NCBI GenBank assembly: GCA_021324815.1
Contig: JAJPIJ010000013.1
Span: forward strand, 111,120-175,119
From: Gammaproteobacteria bacterium
GTDB taxonomy: Bacteria; Pseudomonadota; Gammaproteobacteria; JAJPIJ01
Direction: 5' to 3'
DNA length: 64,000 nucleotides
Shown: positions 9,476 through 17,873 of the stretch, piece after piece
Position numbering within the stretch: position 1 is the stretch's first letter
How the letters are laid out: each line of letters starts with the position of its first letter
Position numbers and translations under genes: made by a program
Notes under the pieces: model-generated
Told to the model about the DNA's origin: nothing
What the model saw: only the letters and a program-made list of their open reading frames with translations
Database searches by the model: none

Positions 9476-9499
9476 TCGCCGGCGAGTGTGACGGGAATC

Positions 9500-9771
9500 A
9501 TGTTGAAATCGATACCGCGGCTCTTGCCCGGCAGACGCCTGCAATGGGAGGCGGCGCAGAATTGCTGGGTCATCCTTTATGCCGAGGGTATGGTGAAGCT
9601 CAACCCGAGCGCCGCTGAAATTCTCAGACGGGTGGATGGCGTAAGCACAGTTGATGAGATCATCGCCGATCTCAAGCGCGCCTTCCCCGGCGCGTGCTTG
9701 AAAACGACGTCTGCAAATTCATGGAGACAGCCCATGTCCGGCAGTGGCTATATTCCGAACCTCGTCAATAA
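9500..9771 (+). pseudogene. pqqD: pqqD (copy 1), interrupted by a one-base frameshift
   Basis: The first 67 codons from the ATG at 9500 (or a GTG at 9488) are Pqq[12 protein letters not shown], then [21 protein letters not shown]. At about 9700 the match leaves this frame and continues one frame over as [17 protein letters not shown], the expected PqqD C-terminus, ending at TAA 9769-9771. Restoring one base near the TTG AAA at 9698-9703 would give a normal protein of about 90 residues. PqqD presents the PqqA peptide to PqqE. Without the base the frame runs on into pqqE and looks like a PqqD-PqqE fusion. A sequencing or assembly error is possible. An intact pqqD lies at 21610-21897. Confidence 0.8.
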
Positions 9772-10906
9772 GCCGCTGTGGCTGCTGGCCGAGGTCACCT
9801 ACGCCTGTCCGTTGCAGTGTCCGTATTGCTCCAACCCCGTCGATTACGCGCGTTACAAGAACGAACTCACCACCGAGGAATGGATCCGCGTTCTCAAGGA
9901 GGCCCGCGCCATGGGGGCGGTCCAGCTCGGCTTTTCCGGCGGCGAGCCGCTGGCGCGGCGCGACCTGGAGGTATTGATCGCGGAGGCGCGGCGAATGGGC
10001 TATTACACCAACCTCATCACCTCGGGAATGGGCCTCACCGAGGAGCGCATCCGCGCCTTCAAGGACGCGGGGCTGGATCACATCCAGGTCAGCATCCAGG
10101 CGCCCGAGAAGTCGCTCAACGACTACATCGCCGGCACGGAATGTTTTGAGCAAAAACTGCACGCCTTGCGTCTGGTCAAGCAATACGACTTCCCGATGGT
10201 GCTCAACTTCGTCCGCCACCGGCTGACCGAGGATTACGTCAAGCCGATGCTCGATCTGGCCATCGAGGTGCAGGCCGATTACGTGGAACTCGCCTTCACC
10301 CAGTACACCGGCTGGGATCACCTCAACCGCGACCATCTGCTGCCCACCCGCGAGCAGGTGCGGCGATCCGAGCGCATCGCCCATGAATACCAGGAGCGGA
10401 TGCGCGGCAAGATGAAGATTCTCTTCGTCGTCCCGGATTATTACGAGGGCCGGCCCAAGGCCTGCATGAACGGCTGGGCCTCGGTGTTTCTCATCGTCAC
10501 GCCGGATGGCACCGCCCTGCCCTGCCACTCGGCGCGCATCCTGCCGGGCATGGAATATCCCAGCGTGCGCCGGCACGGTATCGAGTGGATATGGAGGGAA
10601 TCGCCGGCATTCAACCGCTTCCGCGGCTTCGACTGGATGAAGGAAACGTGCCGCGCCTGCCCGGAGAAAACGAGCGATTTCGGCGGCTGCCGCTGTCAGG
10701 CCTACCTACTCACCGGCGATCCCTGCAACGCCGATCCGGTGTGCGGAAAATCACCGCACCACGGGGCCATTCTGGACGTCGTTGAAAGGACGGAGCGCGT
10801 CGTTGCCGGGACAGCAGAGCCGAAACCACTCCTCTTCCGCAATCCGCGCAACTCCAAAATCGTCACTGCGGAAATGCAACTTCCACGCACGATCACCCGG
10901 GAGTGA
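9734..10906 (+). CDS. pqqE: PqqA peptide cyclase PqqE (copy 1), radical SAM
   Basis: About 390 residues from the ATG at 9734 (MSGSGYIP). PqqE links the Glu and Tyr side chains of PqqA. The radical SAM motif is CPLQCPYC (Cys25, Cys29, Cys32), followed by FSGGEPL. The C-terminal SPASM region is complete: [11 protein letters not shown], then [28 protein letters not shown] and SPHH. The start overlaps the frameshifted pqqD by 38 bases; this overlap is why a lost base fuses the frames. Both PqqE copies in the window keep all cluster ligands. The tail after SPHH is longer than usual by roughly 40 residues. Confidence 0.93.
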   Translation: MSGSGYIPNLVNKPLWLLAEVTYACPLQCPYCSNPVDYARYKNELTTEEWIRVLKEARAMGAVQLGFSGGEPLARRDLEVLIAEARRMGYYTNLITSGMGLTEERIRAFKDAGLDHIQVSIQAPEKSLNDYIAGTECFEQKLHALRLVKQYDFPMVLNFVRHRLTEDYVKPMLDLAIEVQADYVELAFTQYTGWDHLNRDHLLPTREQVRRSERIAHEYQERMRGKMKILFVVPDYYEGRPKACMNGWASVFLIVTPDGTALPCHSARILPGMEYPSVRRHGIEWIWRESPAFNRFRGFDWMKETCRACPEKTSDFGGCRCQAYLLTGDPCNADPVCGKSPHHGAILDVVERTERVVAGTAEPKPLLFRNPRNSKIVTAEMQLPRTITRE

Positions 10907-11055
10907 CCATGCCGCCGGCCAGGATGTGCCGCAGGGCCTAGGCGAGACATGATTCCACGCCCGGTGGTCGCCGGCGTCATCGGTCGAATCTCGCTTTCAT
11001 GTAATTTTTACAAGCATGATTCATCGGCACAATTCAATAATAATTGCGTGTATTT

Positions 11056-11069
11056 TTGATCTAGATCAA
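11056..11069. promoter_or_regulatory. Fnr/Anr-type box upstream of the cox operon
   Basis: TTGATCTAGATCAA is a perfect palindromic Fnr/Anr/Dnr site. A TAAAAT hexamer at 11109-11114 would place the transcript start about 60 bases downstream of the box centre, a class I spacing. No better -10 is seen at the class II position. The first gene on this transcript is the DUF6455 gene. Confidence 0.75.
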
Positions 11070-11193
11070 TTTTTATCCTCATGGGGCTTTTTTCAGACCC
11101 GATTTTTGTAAAATAAAAAAATTGAATTGATTGCCACCCAAAAAAAAGCAAAGTCTTCAAGAAAAAACGCCGATCGTCCGGGGTCCTTATTTG

Positions 11194-11658
11194 ATGGGTT
11201 ATTCCACAATCGTTGGTTTGCTGGTCATCGCAGTAATCATCGGGCTGGTCGTCATAAACACGCGCATCGCCCTAGCCGGCAACTCGAAAGTCCTGAACAG
11301 GCTTTACAACTCGCTGCAGCGGGTGCGCCTGTTCAAAATGCTCCGGCGAAGGGGGGTTGACGTCGGCGATTATCTGCGCAAGACCGAGGTGTCCGACATG
11401 AGGCGGCAGATCGCGAGATGCGAAACATGTCAGAACATCCGGGCCTGTGACAGCGCGTTGGAAAGGGAGGATGCCGCCGGCGGCGATATCTCCTTCTGTC
11501 CGAATAAGGCGGCACTTGAGCTGTATCAAGGCGATGAAGACACAACGAAACAAGAATCTTCCTTCCGGGCAGGCGTGAAAAACCAGGCGCCGGGTGGGAA
11601 CCGAACTGAGACGGGAGAACGAAAATCATGCATGGTGGGAGTCAATTTAAAAGATTAA
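11194..11658 (+). CDS. DUF6455-like membrane-anchored protein
   Basis: About 154 residues from the ATG at 11194; a TTG at 11131 would add 21 basic residues. There is one N-terminal membrane segment (residues about 5-25). The soluble part has an RRRGVDVGDYLR segment and a cysteine pattern CETC, then RACD, then SFCPNKA, which matches the DUF6455 family, whose function is unknown. It is the first gene after the Fnr box and overlaps the coxB start by 31 bases, so it is probably co-transcribed with the oxidase. The cysteines could bind metal or respond to redox state, which is a guess. Confidence 0.65.
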   Translation: MGYSTIVGLLVIAVIIGLVVINTRIALAGNSKVLNRLYNSLQRVRLFKMLRRRGVDVGDYLRKTEVSDMRRQIARCETCQNIRACDSALEREDAAGGDISFCPNKAALELYQGDEDTTKQESSFRAGVKNQAPGGNRTETGERKSCMVGVNLKD

Positions 11659-12851
11659 TGCAGTTTCTGGCGGTGGCGCTATTTCTGGGAGTTGCAGGGC
11701 ATGTGCATGCCGAGTACGGCATCAACTTCCCGGAGCCTGCCACGCCTTCCGCGCGGGACATCTACCAGATTCACATGCGCACCATGACCATAGCCACCGT
11801 GCTTCTGATCATCGTGTTCGCGATCGTCTCATATTCGCTTTATGCGCACCGCAAAAGCCGCGGTTTCACGCCGGATCAGAATTTCCACAGGGGCTGGTTT
11901 GGCCGCTGGTCCTGGGTGCTGGTGCCGCTGCTGGTCCTCGGCGTGGACATGACGATTGCCGGCTCCGCGGAGGAGGTATTGAAGCGCCTCTGGCTGGTGC
12001 CGAAGGACAAGGACATGATGGAGGTGAAGATCACCGGCCACCAGTGGTGGTGGGAGTATGAATACCTGGATCAGGGCGTCAGGGTCGAGAGCCGCTATGT
12101 GCCCCAGGAAAAGGCCGGCAGTCTTTACCTCCGCGACGTGGACAATCCACTCGTGCTGCCGATCAACACCAAGATTCGCTTCCTCAACACCTCCGCCGAC
12201 GTCAACCACTCCTTCTGGGTGCCGCAACTTGGCTTCAAGAAGGACGCCATCGCGGGCTACATCACCGAAACCTGGGCGGTGATCGACAAGGAGGGCACGT
12301 ACCGCGGCCAGTGCGCGCAGTTGTGCGGAACATGGCATGCCCGCATGCCCATCGTGGTGCAGGCGGTCACTCCGGAGAAATTCACCGCCTGGGTCGGGGC
12401 GCAGAAGACCAGGATGGCCGCGGCGGAGGCGGAGGCCGCCTCCGGCAAGGTTTGGAGCAAGGAGGATCTGCTGGAGAAGGGGCGTGACCTTTACAACAAG
12501 AATTGCTCGGCCTGCCATCAGCTCGACGGCAAGGGCCTGCCGCCCGCTTTCCCGCCGCTCATGGCGGGTGGCGGGTTTCCCGCCGGCGAGAACATGACCA
12601 AGCCACTCCAGGAACGCGGCTTCTTCAAGGACGGCAAGATCGTGGTCGGACCCGTGCCGAAGCATCTAGACATTGTGCTCAACGGCATAGCCGGCACGCC
12701 GATGCAGCCCTGGAACCAGCTCAACGATCTTGAGATTGCCGCCATCGTCACCTACGAGAGAAATGCATTCAACAACAACACCGGCGATGTGATTCAGCCC
12801 GCCGACGTTGCAAAGGCGCGTGGCGCAACAGCGCCAGCCAAGTCGGACTGA
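11628..12851 (+). CDS. coxB: Cytochrome c oxidase subunit II with fused cytochrome c (caa3 type)
   Basis: A 407-residue protein with a signal peptide, two membrane helices (about 52-72 and 95-112) and a CuA domain. Visible CuA ligands are His194, Cys229, Cys233, His237 and Met240 in CAQLCGTWHARM; the usual Glu of the loop is Gln231, which binds through its backbone. A C-terminal haem c site CSACH (Cys293, Cys296, His297) makes this a caa3-type subunit that takes electrons from a soluble or membrane cytochrome. The ATG at 11628 is favoured because it gives a KR-containing signal peptide and has GGGAG upstream; an ATG at 11658 overlaps the previous stop. Confidence 0.95.
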   Translation: MHGGSQFKRLMQFLAVALFLGVAGHVHAEYGINFPEPATPSARDIYQIHMRTMTIATVLLIIVFAIVSYSLYAHRKSRGFTPDQNFHRGWFGRWSWVLVPLLVLGVDMTIAGSAEEVLKRLWLVPKDKDMMEVKITGHQWWWEYEYLDQGVRVESRYVPQEKAGSLYLRDVDNPLVLPINTKIRFLNTSADVNHSFWVPQLGFKKDAIAGYITETWAVIDKEGTYRGQCAQLCGTWHARMPIVVQAVTPEKFTAWVGAQKTRMAAAEAEAASGKVWSKEDLLEKGRDLYNKNCSACHQLDGKGLPPAFPPLMAGGGFPAGENMTKPLQERGFFKDGKIVVGPVPKHLDIVLNGIAGTPMQPWNQLNDLEIAAIVTYERNAFNNNTGDVIQPADVAKARGATAPAKSD

Positions 12852-12879
12852 ACTCACCTGCGACCAGGAGGATGAAAAG

Positions 12880-14496
12880 ATGAATCATGCAACAATCGCC
12901 CATGCGCACGAAGGCGGTCACCATGGCGTCCCGCATGGCTGGCGGCGCTGGCTGTTCAGCACCAATCACAAGGATATCGGCACGATGTACCTCGTCGTGT
13001 CGCTCATCATGCTGTTCTTGGGCGGCGGCATGGCGATGCTCATCCGCGCGGAGCTGTTCATGCCCGGCATCCAGCTGCTGCAACCCGACGTCTACAACAA
13101 CCTGGTCACCAATCATGCGTTGATCATGGTGTTCGGCGCGGTCATGCCGGCGGCGGCGGGCATGGCCAACTGGATGATCCCGCTGATGATCGGCGCACCC
13201 GACATGGCGCTGCCACGCATGAACAACATGAGCTTCTGGTTCCTGGTGGCGGCCGCCCTCATGCTGGTGATTTCGATGGTGGTGCCGTTCCTGCCGGGCG
13301 GCGGCACGCCGGTCAACACAGGCTGGACGCTGTATCCACCCCTCTCCGTGCAGGTGGGGATGTCGATGGATTTCCTCATCTTCACCGTCCACCTGCTCGG
13401 CATTTCCTCCATCCTGGCCTCCATCAACATCATCGTCACCATCCTGAACTGCCGGGCGCCCGGCATGGGCTTGATGGACATGCCCATATTCTGCTGGTCG
13501 TGGCTGGTCACGGCGTTTCTTCTGATCGTGATCCTCCCGCCGTTCGCCGGCGCCGTGACCATGCTGCTCTTTGACCGCCATTTCGGCACCAGTTTTTTCA
13601 ACGCCGCGGGCGGCGGCGATCCGCAGCTGTTCCAGCACCTGTTCTGGTTCTTCGGGCATCCCGAGGTTTATGTGCTGCTGCTGCCCTCCATGGGAATCCT
13701 GGGGCACATCATCCCCACCTTCGCGCGCAAGCCCCTGTTTGGCTATCAATCCACCGTCGGCGCCATGCTGGCGGTGGGCACCATCGGGCTGGCGGTATGG
13801 GCGCACCACCAATACACCACGGGGCTGTCGCTCGCCGCGGTCACCTACTTCATGATCGGCACCATCGTGATCTCGATTCCCGTCGGGCTTCTGGTGTTCA
13901 ATTACATCGCCACGATGTGGCGCGGGGCGATGACGTTCGAGACACCGATGCTGTTCGCGATCGGCATCATCCTGATGTTCAGCTTCGGCGGCCTGACCGG
14001 CGTCATGCTGGCCACCATTCCCGGCGACATCCAGTATCACGACAGCTATTTCGTGGTCGCCCATTTCCACTATGCGCTGATTCCCGGAGCGCTGCTCGGA
14101 CTGTACGCAGGCGTGTTCTACTGGCTGCCGAAGTGGACCGGAAACATGTATGACGAGAGGCTCGGGAAGATTTTCTTCTGGATGGTGATCATCGGCTTCA
14201 ATCTCACCTTCTTCCCGCAGCATTTCCTGGGCCTGGCGGGCATGCCGCGCCGCATCATCGACTACAATCCGATGTTCACCGAATTCAACATGATTTCCAG
14301 CATCGGCTCGTTCATTTTCGGCGCGGCGCACCTGGTATTCCTGTACGTCATCGTGAAGACCGTCAGGGGCGGCGCCAGGGCGGGAGATCAGGTCTGGGAG
14401 GGCGCAAAAGGACTGGAGTGGACCCTGCCGTCGCCGCCGCCGTTCCACACCTTCACCACGCCGCCCCAAATCAAGCTGGCGCAATCAGAGGCGTGA
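12880..14496 (+). CDS. coxA: Cytochrome c oxidase subunit I
   Basis: A 538-residue haem-copper oxidase subunit I with 12 expected membrane segments. The haem a histidine lies in TNHALIMVFG, the CuB site in FWFFGHPEVYVLLLP (His with cross-linked Tyr) and HHQYTTG, and the haem a3 and a histidines in DSYFVVAHFHYAL. The GHPEVY motif places it in the A family that pumps through D and K channels. An AGGAGG site precedes the ATG at 12880. It follows coxB by 28 bases and its stop overlaps a possible GTG start of cox11. Confidence 0.97.
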   Translation: MNHATIAHAHEGGHHGVPHGWRRWLFSTNHKDIGTMYLVVSLIMLFLGGGMAMLIRAELFMPGIQLLQPDVYNNLVTNHALIMVFGAVMPAAAGMANWMIPLMIGAPDMALPRMNNMSFWFLVAAALMLVISMVVPFLPGGGTPVNTGWTLYPPLSVQVGMSMDFLIFTVHLLGISSILASINIIVTILNCRAPGMGLMDMPIFCWSWLVTAFLLIVILPPFAGAVTMLLFDRHFGTSFFNAAGGGDPQLFQHLFWFFGHPEVYVLLLPSMGILGHIIPTFARKPLFGYQSTVGAMLAVGTIGLAVWAHHQYTTGLSLAAVTYFMIGTIVISIPVGLLVFNYIATMWRGAMTFETPMLFAIGIILMFSFGGLTGVMLATIPGDIQYHDSYFVVAHFHYALIPGALLGLYAGVFYWLPKWTGNMYDERLGKIFFWMVIIGFNLTFFPQHFLGLAGMPRRIIDYNPMFTEFNMISSIGSFIFGAAHLVFLYVIVKTVRGGARAGDQVWEGAKGLEWTLPSPPPFHTFTTPPQIKLAQSEA

Positions 14497-14504
14497 CCCG
14501 GTCG

Positions 14505-15176
14505 ATGGAAAACGGAAATACAAGCGGCATGGATGGCGGGAAACGGAACCGCCGGGCCGCCCTCAGACTCGCCAGCGTTGTCGTCATCCTGTTCGGCCTC
14601 ACCTTTGCCGCCGCGCCGCTTTATTCACTCTATTGCAAGGTGACCGGCGTGCGGCCGGCGGCGGGCGCCGTGGCAGAGGCGCCGACAATGGCGCAGCCCG
14701 ACATCGCATCCGTGGATCGCGAGGTGACGGTCAGATTCGACACCAATGTCGCCGACGGCCTGCCATGGGAGTTCAAACCCTTGGTCGGGAGGCTGGAGGT
14801 GCATCCAGGCAGGGCGGTGGAGGTGCGCTTCGCTGTGCGCAATCTTGCGCACGAAACCATCGTCGGCCGGGCGATCCCCAACATTGTGCCATGGCAGGCG
14901 GCGCAGTATTTCAACAAAACCGAATGCTTCTGCTTTCGTGAGCAGTCGCTGCAGGCGGGCGAGTCGCGGGAGATGACCGTCCGGTTCATGGTGTCGCCGG
15001 ACCTCCCCGACGACATCAACATGCTCACCCTCTCGTATACGTTCATGAATCGCGACGTTCAATCGGCAAGAAAATATGCGAGGAACGATGTTGCGCTTTC
15101 CACGAAGGGGGCCGGCGGTGCGGACGAAAGCGGCGACGACGGCCGAAAAACCATCCTAAACGCGGGGGAGAATTAA
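14505..15176 (+). CDS. ctaG: Cytochrome c oxidase assembly protein Cox11/CtaG
   Basis: About 223 residues. A short cytoplasmic N-terminus is followed by one membrane helix (about 24-42) and a periplasmic immunoglobulin-like domain. The copper-site motif CFCFREQ is present, in the segment FNKTECFCF, as required to deliver copper to CuB of subunit I. The family-typical PLYSLYCKVTG follows the helix. The start is ATG at 14505 or a GTG at 14493 that overlaps the coxA stop; an AGAGG site fits the ATG slightly better. Four bases separate it from coxC. Confidence 0.93.
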   Translation: MENGNTSGMDGGKRNRRAALRLASVVVILFGLTFAAAPLYSLYCKVTGVRPAAGAVAEAPTMAQPDIASVDREVTVRFDTNVADGLPWEFKPLVGRLEVHPGRAVEVRFAVRNLAHETIVGRAIPNIVPWQAAQYFNKTECFCFREQSLQAGESREMTVRFMVSPDLPDDINMLTLSYTFMNRDVQSARKYARNDVALSTKGAGGADESGDDGRKTILNAGEN

Positions 15177-15180
15177 AATC

Positions 15181-16044
15181 ATGTCACAAACACCGTCCAA
15201 CTATTTCCTTCCGGATCCGAGTCCATGGCCAATCGTCGCCGTGGCGTCCGTGTTCAGCATCCTGTTCGGCGCCGCCCTGGCGGTCAATGGCCTTTTCCCG
15301 GGCGGCATCTTCATCGTCCTGGGTTTTGCGCTGTTCAGCTACCTGTTGTTCTCATGGTTCGGCGACGTGGTGAGGGAGAACATGGCGGGGCTCTATAACG
15401 AACGGGTCGACTCCTCGTTCCGCCAGGGAATGATATGGTTCATCACCTCCGAGGTGTTCTTCTTCCTGACATTCTTTGGCGCTTTGTGGTACCTGCGAAA
15501 CGTTTCCGCAGACTGGCTGACGGGCAAGGGCTATCTGGCGGGCACGCACGAGGTTCTCTACAACCAGTTCTTTTCCGTCTGGCCGCGAACCGGCCCGGGC
15601 CTCAAGGAGGAATTCACGCCGATGAAGGCGTGGGGCGTTCCCGCGTTCAACACCATCGTCCTGCTCACCAGCGGCGCCACCATCACCTGGGCGCACTGGG
15701 GACTGAAGGCGGAGAACCGGAAGCTCCTCATACGCGGCCTGATTGCCACCATCTTCCTCGGTCTGCTGTTCGTCACCCTGCAGGCGTGGGAGTACCAGGA
15801 AGCCTATCAGCAACTCAATCTGACGTTGAAGTCGGGCGTGTACGGCTCCACCTTCTATATCCTGACCGGCTTCCACGGCATGCACGTGACCGTTGGAGCC
15901 ATCATGCTCGCGGCCATTCTGGGGCGCAGCTTCAAGGGGCATTTCACCCCCGAGAACCACTTCGCCTTCGAGGCGGTGGCGTGGTACTGGCATTTCGTGG
16001 ACGTTGTCTGGCTCGGCCTGTTCATCTTCGTGTACATGCTCTAG
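15181..16044 (+). CDS. coxC: Cytochrome c oxidase subunit III
   Basis: A 287-residue subunit III with seven expected membrane helices. Typical features are SSFRQGMIWFITSEVFFFLTFFGALWY near residue 78-104, GFHGMHVTVGAIML near 237 and AWYWHFVDVVWLGLF near the C-terminus. Subunit III stabilises the oxidase during turnover and aids proton uptake. It directly follows cox11 in the same operon. A long periplasmic insert between helices III and IV holds an EFTPMKAWGVPAFNT stretch also seen in other gammaproteobacterial homologues. Confidence 0.96.
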   Translation: MSQTPSNYFLPDPSPWPIVAVASVFSILFGAALAVNGLFPGGIFIVLGFALFSYLLFSWFGDVVRENMAGLYNERVDSSFRQGMIWFITSEVFFFLTFFGALWYLRNVSADWLTGKGYLAGTHEVLYNQFFSVWPRTGPGLKEEFTPMKAWGVPAFNTIVLLTSGATITWAHWGLKAENRKLLIRGLIATIFLGLLFVTLQAWEYQEAYQQLNLTLKSGVYGSTFYILTGFHGMHVTVGAIMLAAILGRSFKGHFTPENHFAFEAVAWYWHFVDVVWLGLFIFVYML

Positions 16045-16120
16045 CCAGGGCCCCTGTGGATGAGGTGATGGAAAAGCCGTTACATTGGCACGGCGGCAAC
16101 AGAAAAAAGCGGAGGAATCC

Positions 16121-16336
16121 ATGGCCATGACTTTCAAATTGCCGGCATTGATACTGGCGGCTCTTATTGTGTTCGTTCTGGCGGAAGCGCTGTACTTCCT
16201 GTCAAAGGATCACGGCGACAAGGATAAAACGCGGGTGGCGCGGGCGCTCTCGGTCCGCGTCAGCCTCGCGTTGATTCTGTTCCTGCTGCTGATCACCGGT
16301 GCCTTCTTTGGATTCATCCATCCCCACGGCATATAA
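16121..16336 (+). CDS. DUF2909-family twin transmembrane protein
   Basis: A 71-residue protein with two membrane helices (about 7-25 and 48-66) joined by a short basic loop. A perfect GGAGG lies six bases before the ATG at 16121, so I prefer this start to an upstream ATG at 16085. DUF2909 proteins are common in beta- and gammaproteobacterial oxidase operons between coxC and SURF1, as here, and are presumed to help oxidase assembly. No catalytic residue is visible. Confidence 0.85.
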   Translation: MAMTFKLPALILAALIVFVLAEALYFLSKDHGDKDKTRVARALSVRVSLALILFLLLITGAFFGFIHPHGI

Positions 16337-16379
16337 GCCCCCCGTTTCCGTCGGCCGCCGATGCCCGCCATGCCTATCC

Positions 16380-17120
16380 ATGCGGGCCGGTCCCTACCTC
16401 TTCCAGCCCGGCGGCTGGCTTACGGCCGCCACATTTGCCGTCATCATGCTCTTTGTGCAGCTGGGCATATGGCAGTTGCACAGGGCCGATCAGAAAGAGC
16501 GGCTGAAGGCGGAGATCGATGGACGGGCCGCCCTGCCGCCCGTCGAGCTGCATGCGGACACCACCTACCGGCCTGATCTCCGCTTCCGGAGGGCCACGGT
16601 CAGGGGCCGCTTCGATCCAGCCGGCCGGCAGATCTTCCTCGACAATCAAACCCACGATGGACGCGCCGGGGTGCACGTGCTGGCGCCGGTGCGTTTGCAG
16701 GATTCCGAGGTACGGGTGTTGATAGACCGCGGCTGGATTGCCCTATCCTCGGGCCGGGATCACTTGCCCGAGGCCGGGGTGCCTGAAGGTGACGTGGAGG
16801 TGCACGGCATCATTGACGTCCCCGCCCTTCCCCCGTTCATTTTGAATGACGCGGCGCGTCCGGGCCCCTCCTGGGGCCGCCTGTGGCCCTACCTTGATCT
16901 GGATTACTTTTCAAGGTACGCCGGGGTCCAGGTGAAGCCCTTCCTGATACGCCAGGATCCCGGTGATCCGCACGGCTACGCCAGGGTGCTGCCGACCGTG
17001 GAAACCAGGCGGGCCATGCATATAGGTTATGCAATCCAGTGGTTCGGATTCGCAGCGGCGGCCTTTGGTGTATACCTGGGTATGTCCGTTTCACGCGCCG
17101 ACAGGCTGCACTCCGCATGA
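16380..17120 (+). CDS. SURF1 family oxidase assembly protein
   Basis: About 246 residues from the ATG at 16380, with one membrane helix at each end and a periplasmic domain between, the usual SURF1 layout. Family features include LGIWQLHRADQK after the first helix, a VLIDRGW segment in the middle, and HIGYAIQWFGFAAAAF in the last helix. SURF1 helps insert haem a into subunit I. An in-frame ATG at 16299 overlaps the previous gene and would add 27 residues without a clear role. The stop overlaps the next start (ATGA). Confidence 0.9.
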   Translation: MRAGPYLFQPGGWLTAATFAVIMLFVQLGIWQLHRADQKERLKAEIDGRAALPPVELHADTTYRPDLRFRRATVRGRFDPAGRQIFLDNQTHDGRAGVHVLAPVRLQDSEVRVLIDRGWIALSSGRDHLPEAGVPEGDVEVHGIIDVPALPPFILNDAARPGPSWGRLWPYLDLDYFSRYAGVQVKPFLIRQDPGDPHGYARVLPTVETRRAMHIGYAIQWFGFAAAAFGVYLGMSVSRADRLHSA

Positions 17121-17740
17121 GTGACTCGGGGAAATCTCCGCCGGGATTACGGCGGTTCGTTCCGCTGCTGCTGGTGGTGGTGACGTGCGGCCTTCCCGTG
17201 CTCGCGGCATGGGTGTTTTACTTGAATCCCGGGCTGCTGCCACGGGAACGCAGCAATTACGGCATGCTGATATCGCCACCGCGTCCAATGCGCGATATCA
17301 GGATGCGAACGGCGGCGGGGGGGGATTTCCGCATCGAGCAGGCCCAGGGTAAGTGGAGTTTATTGTGGTTGATCTCGCAGCCCTGTGACGGCGGCTGTGA
17401 TCCGTATTTGCAACGGTTGCACAACCTGCGTTCCGCCCTGCGGGACAACGGCATCCGCTTCCAGGCCTGCGTCGTGCCGCTCGGCGGCAGCACGGCCGGA
17501 GCGCGGCAAAAACAGGCCGGATACCCCGGCGTCTTCCTGCTCACCGGAACGGATGATCAGCTGCGCGCGCTTGCGGATCGGTTCGTGGCGGCGGCCGGGC
17601 CGGCCACCACCGGGGCCGGGGGCTTTTACCTCCTCGATCCTCTGGGCAATCTCATGATGAGATACGATGCAGGCGCCGATTTCAAGGGCATATTGAGGGA
17701 CCTCGATCGGTTGCTGAAATATTCCTGGGTGGGGCGGTAA
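17117..17740 (+). CDS. SCO/thioredoxin-like oxidase assembly protein
   Basis: A 207-residue membrane-anchored protein: one helix near residues 14-34, then a thioredoxin-fold domain. It has a CDGGC motif (Cys-x3-Cys) in WLISQPCDGGCDPYLQ, resembling the copper-binding CxxxC of SCO1/SenC, but I do not see the usual distant copper-binding histidine. A GGFYLLDPLGNLMMRYD strand near the C-terminus is typical of the group found at the end of cox operons. It likely supports CuA assembly or cysteine reduction. ATGA overlap with the SURF1 gene indicates one transcript. Confidence 0.75.
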   Translation: MSDSGKSPPGLRRFVPLLLVVVTCGLPVLAAWVFYLNPGLLPRERSNYGMLISPPRPMRDIRMRTAAGGDFRIEQAQGKWSLLWLISQPCDGGCDPYLQRLHNLRSALRDNGIRFQACVVPLGGSTAGARQKQAGYPGVFLLTGTDDQLRALADRFVAAAGPATTGAGGFYLLDPLGNLMMRYDAGADFKGILRDLDRLLKYSWVGR

Positions 17741-17873
17741 AGCGAGGCATCGGCAACAGGCGAATTTGCACGAAGGTCACCACCAATTTTACGGCCGTGA
17801 GGGTCACTTCCTGCGAATCGGCTTTGCCTGAATTGATCCGGACCATGAAAGTCCGGCGGGGGCGGCGCCTGTT

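Noticed and set aside
9488..10906. A natural PqqD-PqqE fusion protein
   Set aside because: The PqqD tail continues in the other frame with its own stop, and PqqE has its own ATG start, so a missing base explains the joined frame better.
17831..17844. Fnr-like box near the end of the dihydroorotate dehydrogenase-like gene
   Set aside because: TTGATCCGGACCAT matches only one half-site and lies downstream of genes on both strands.
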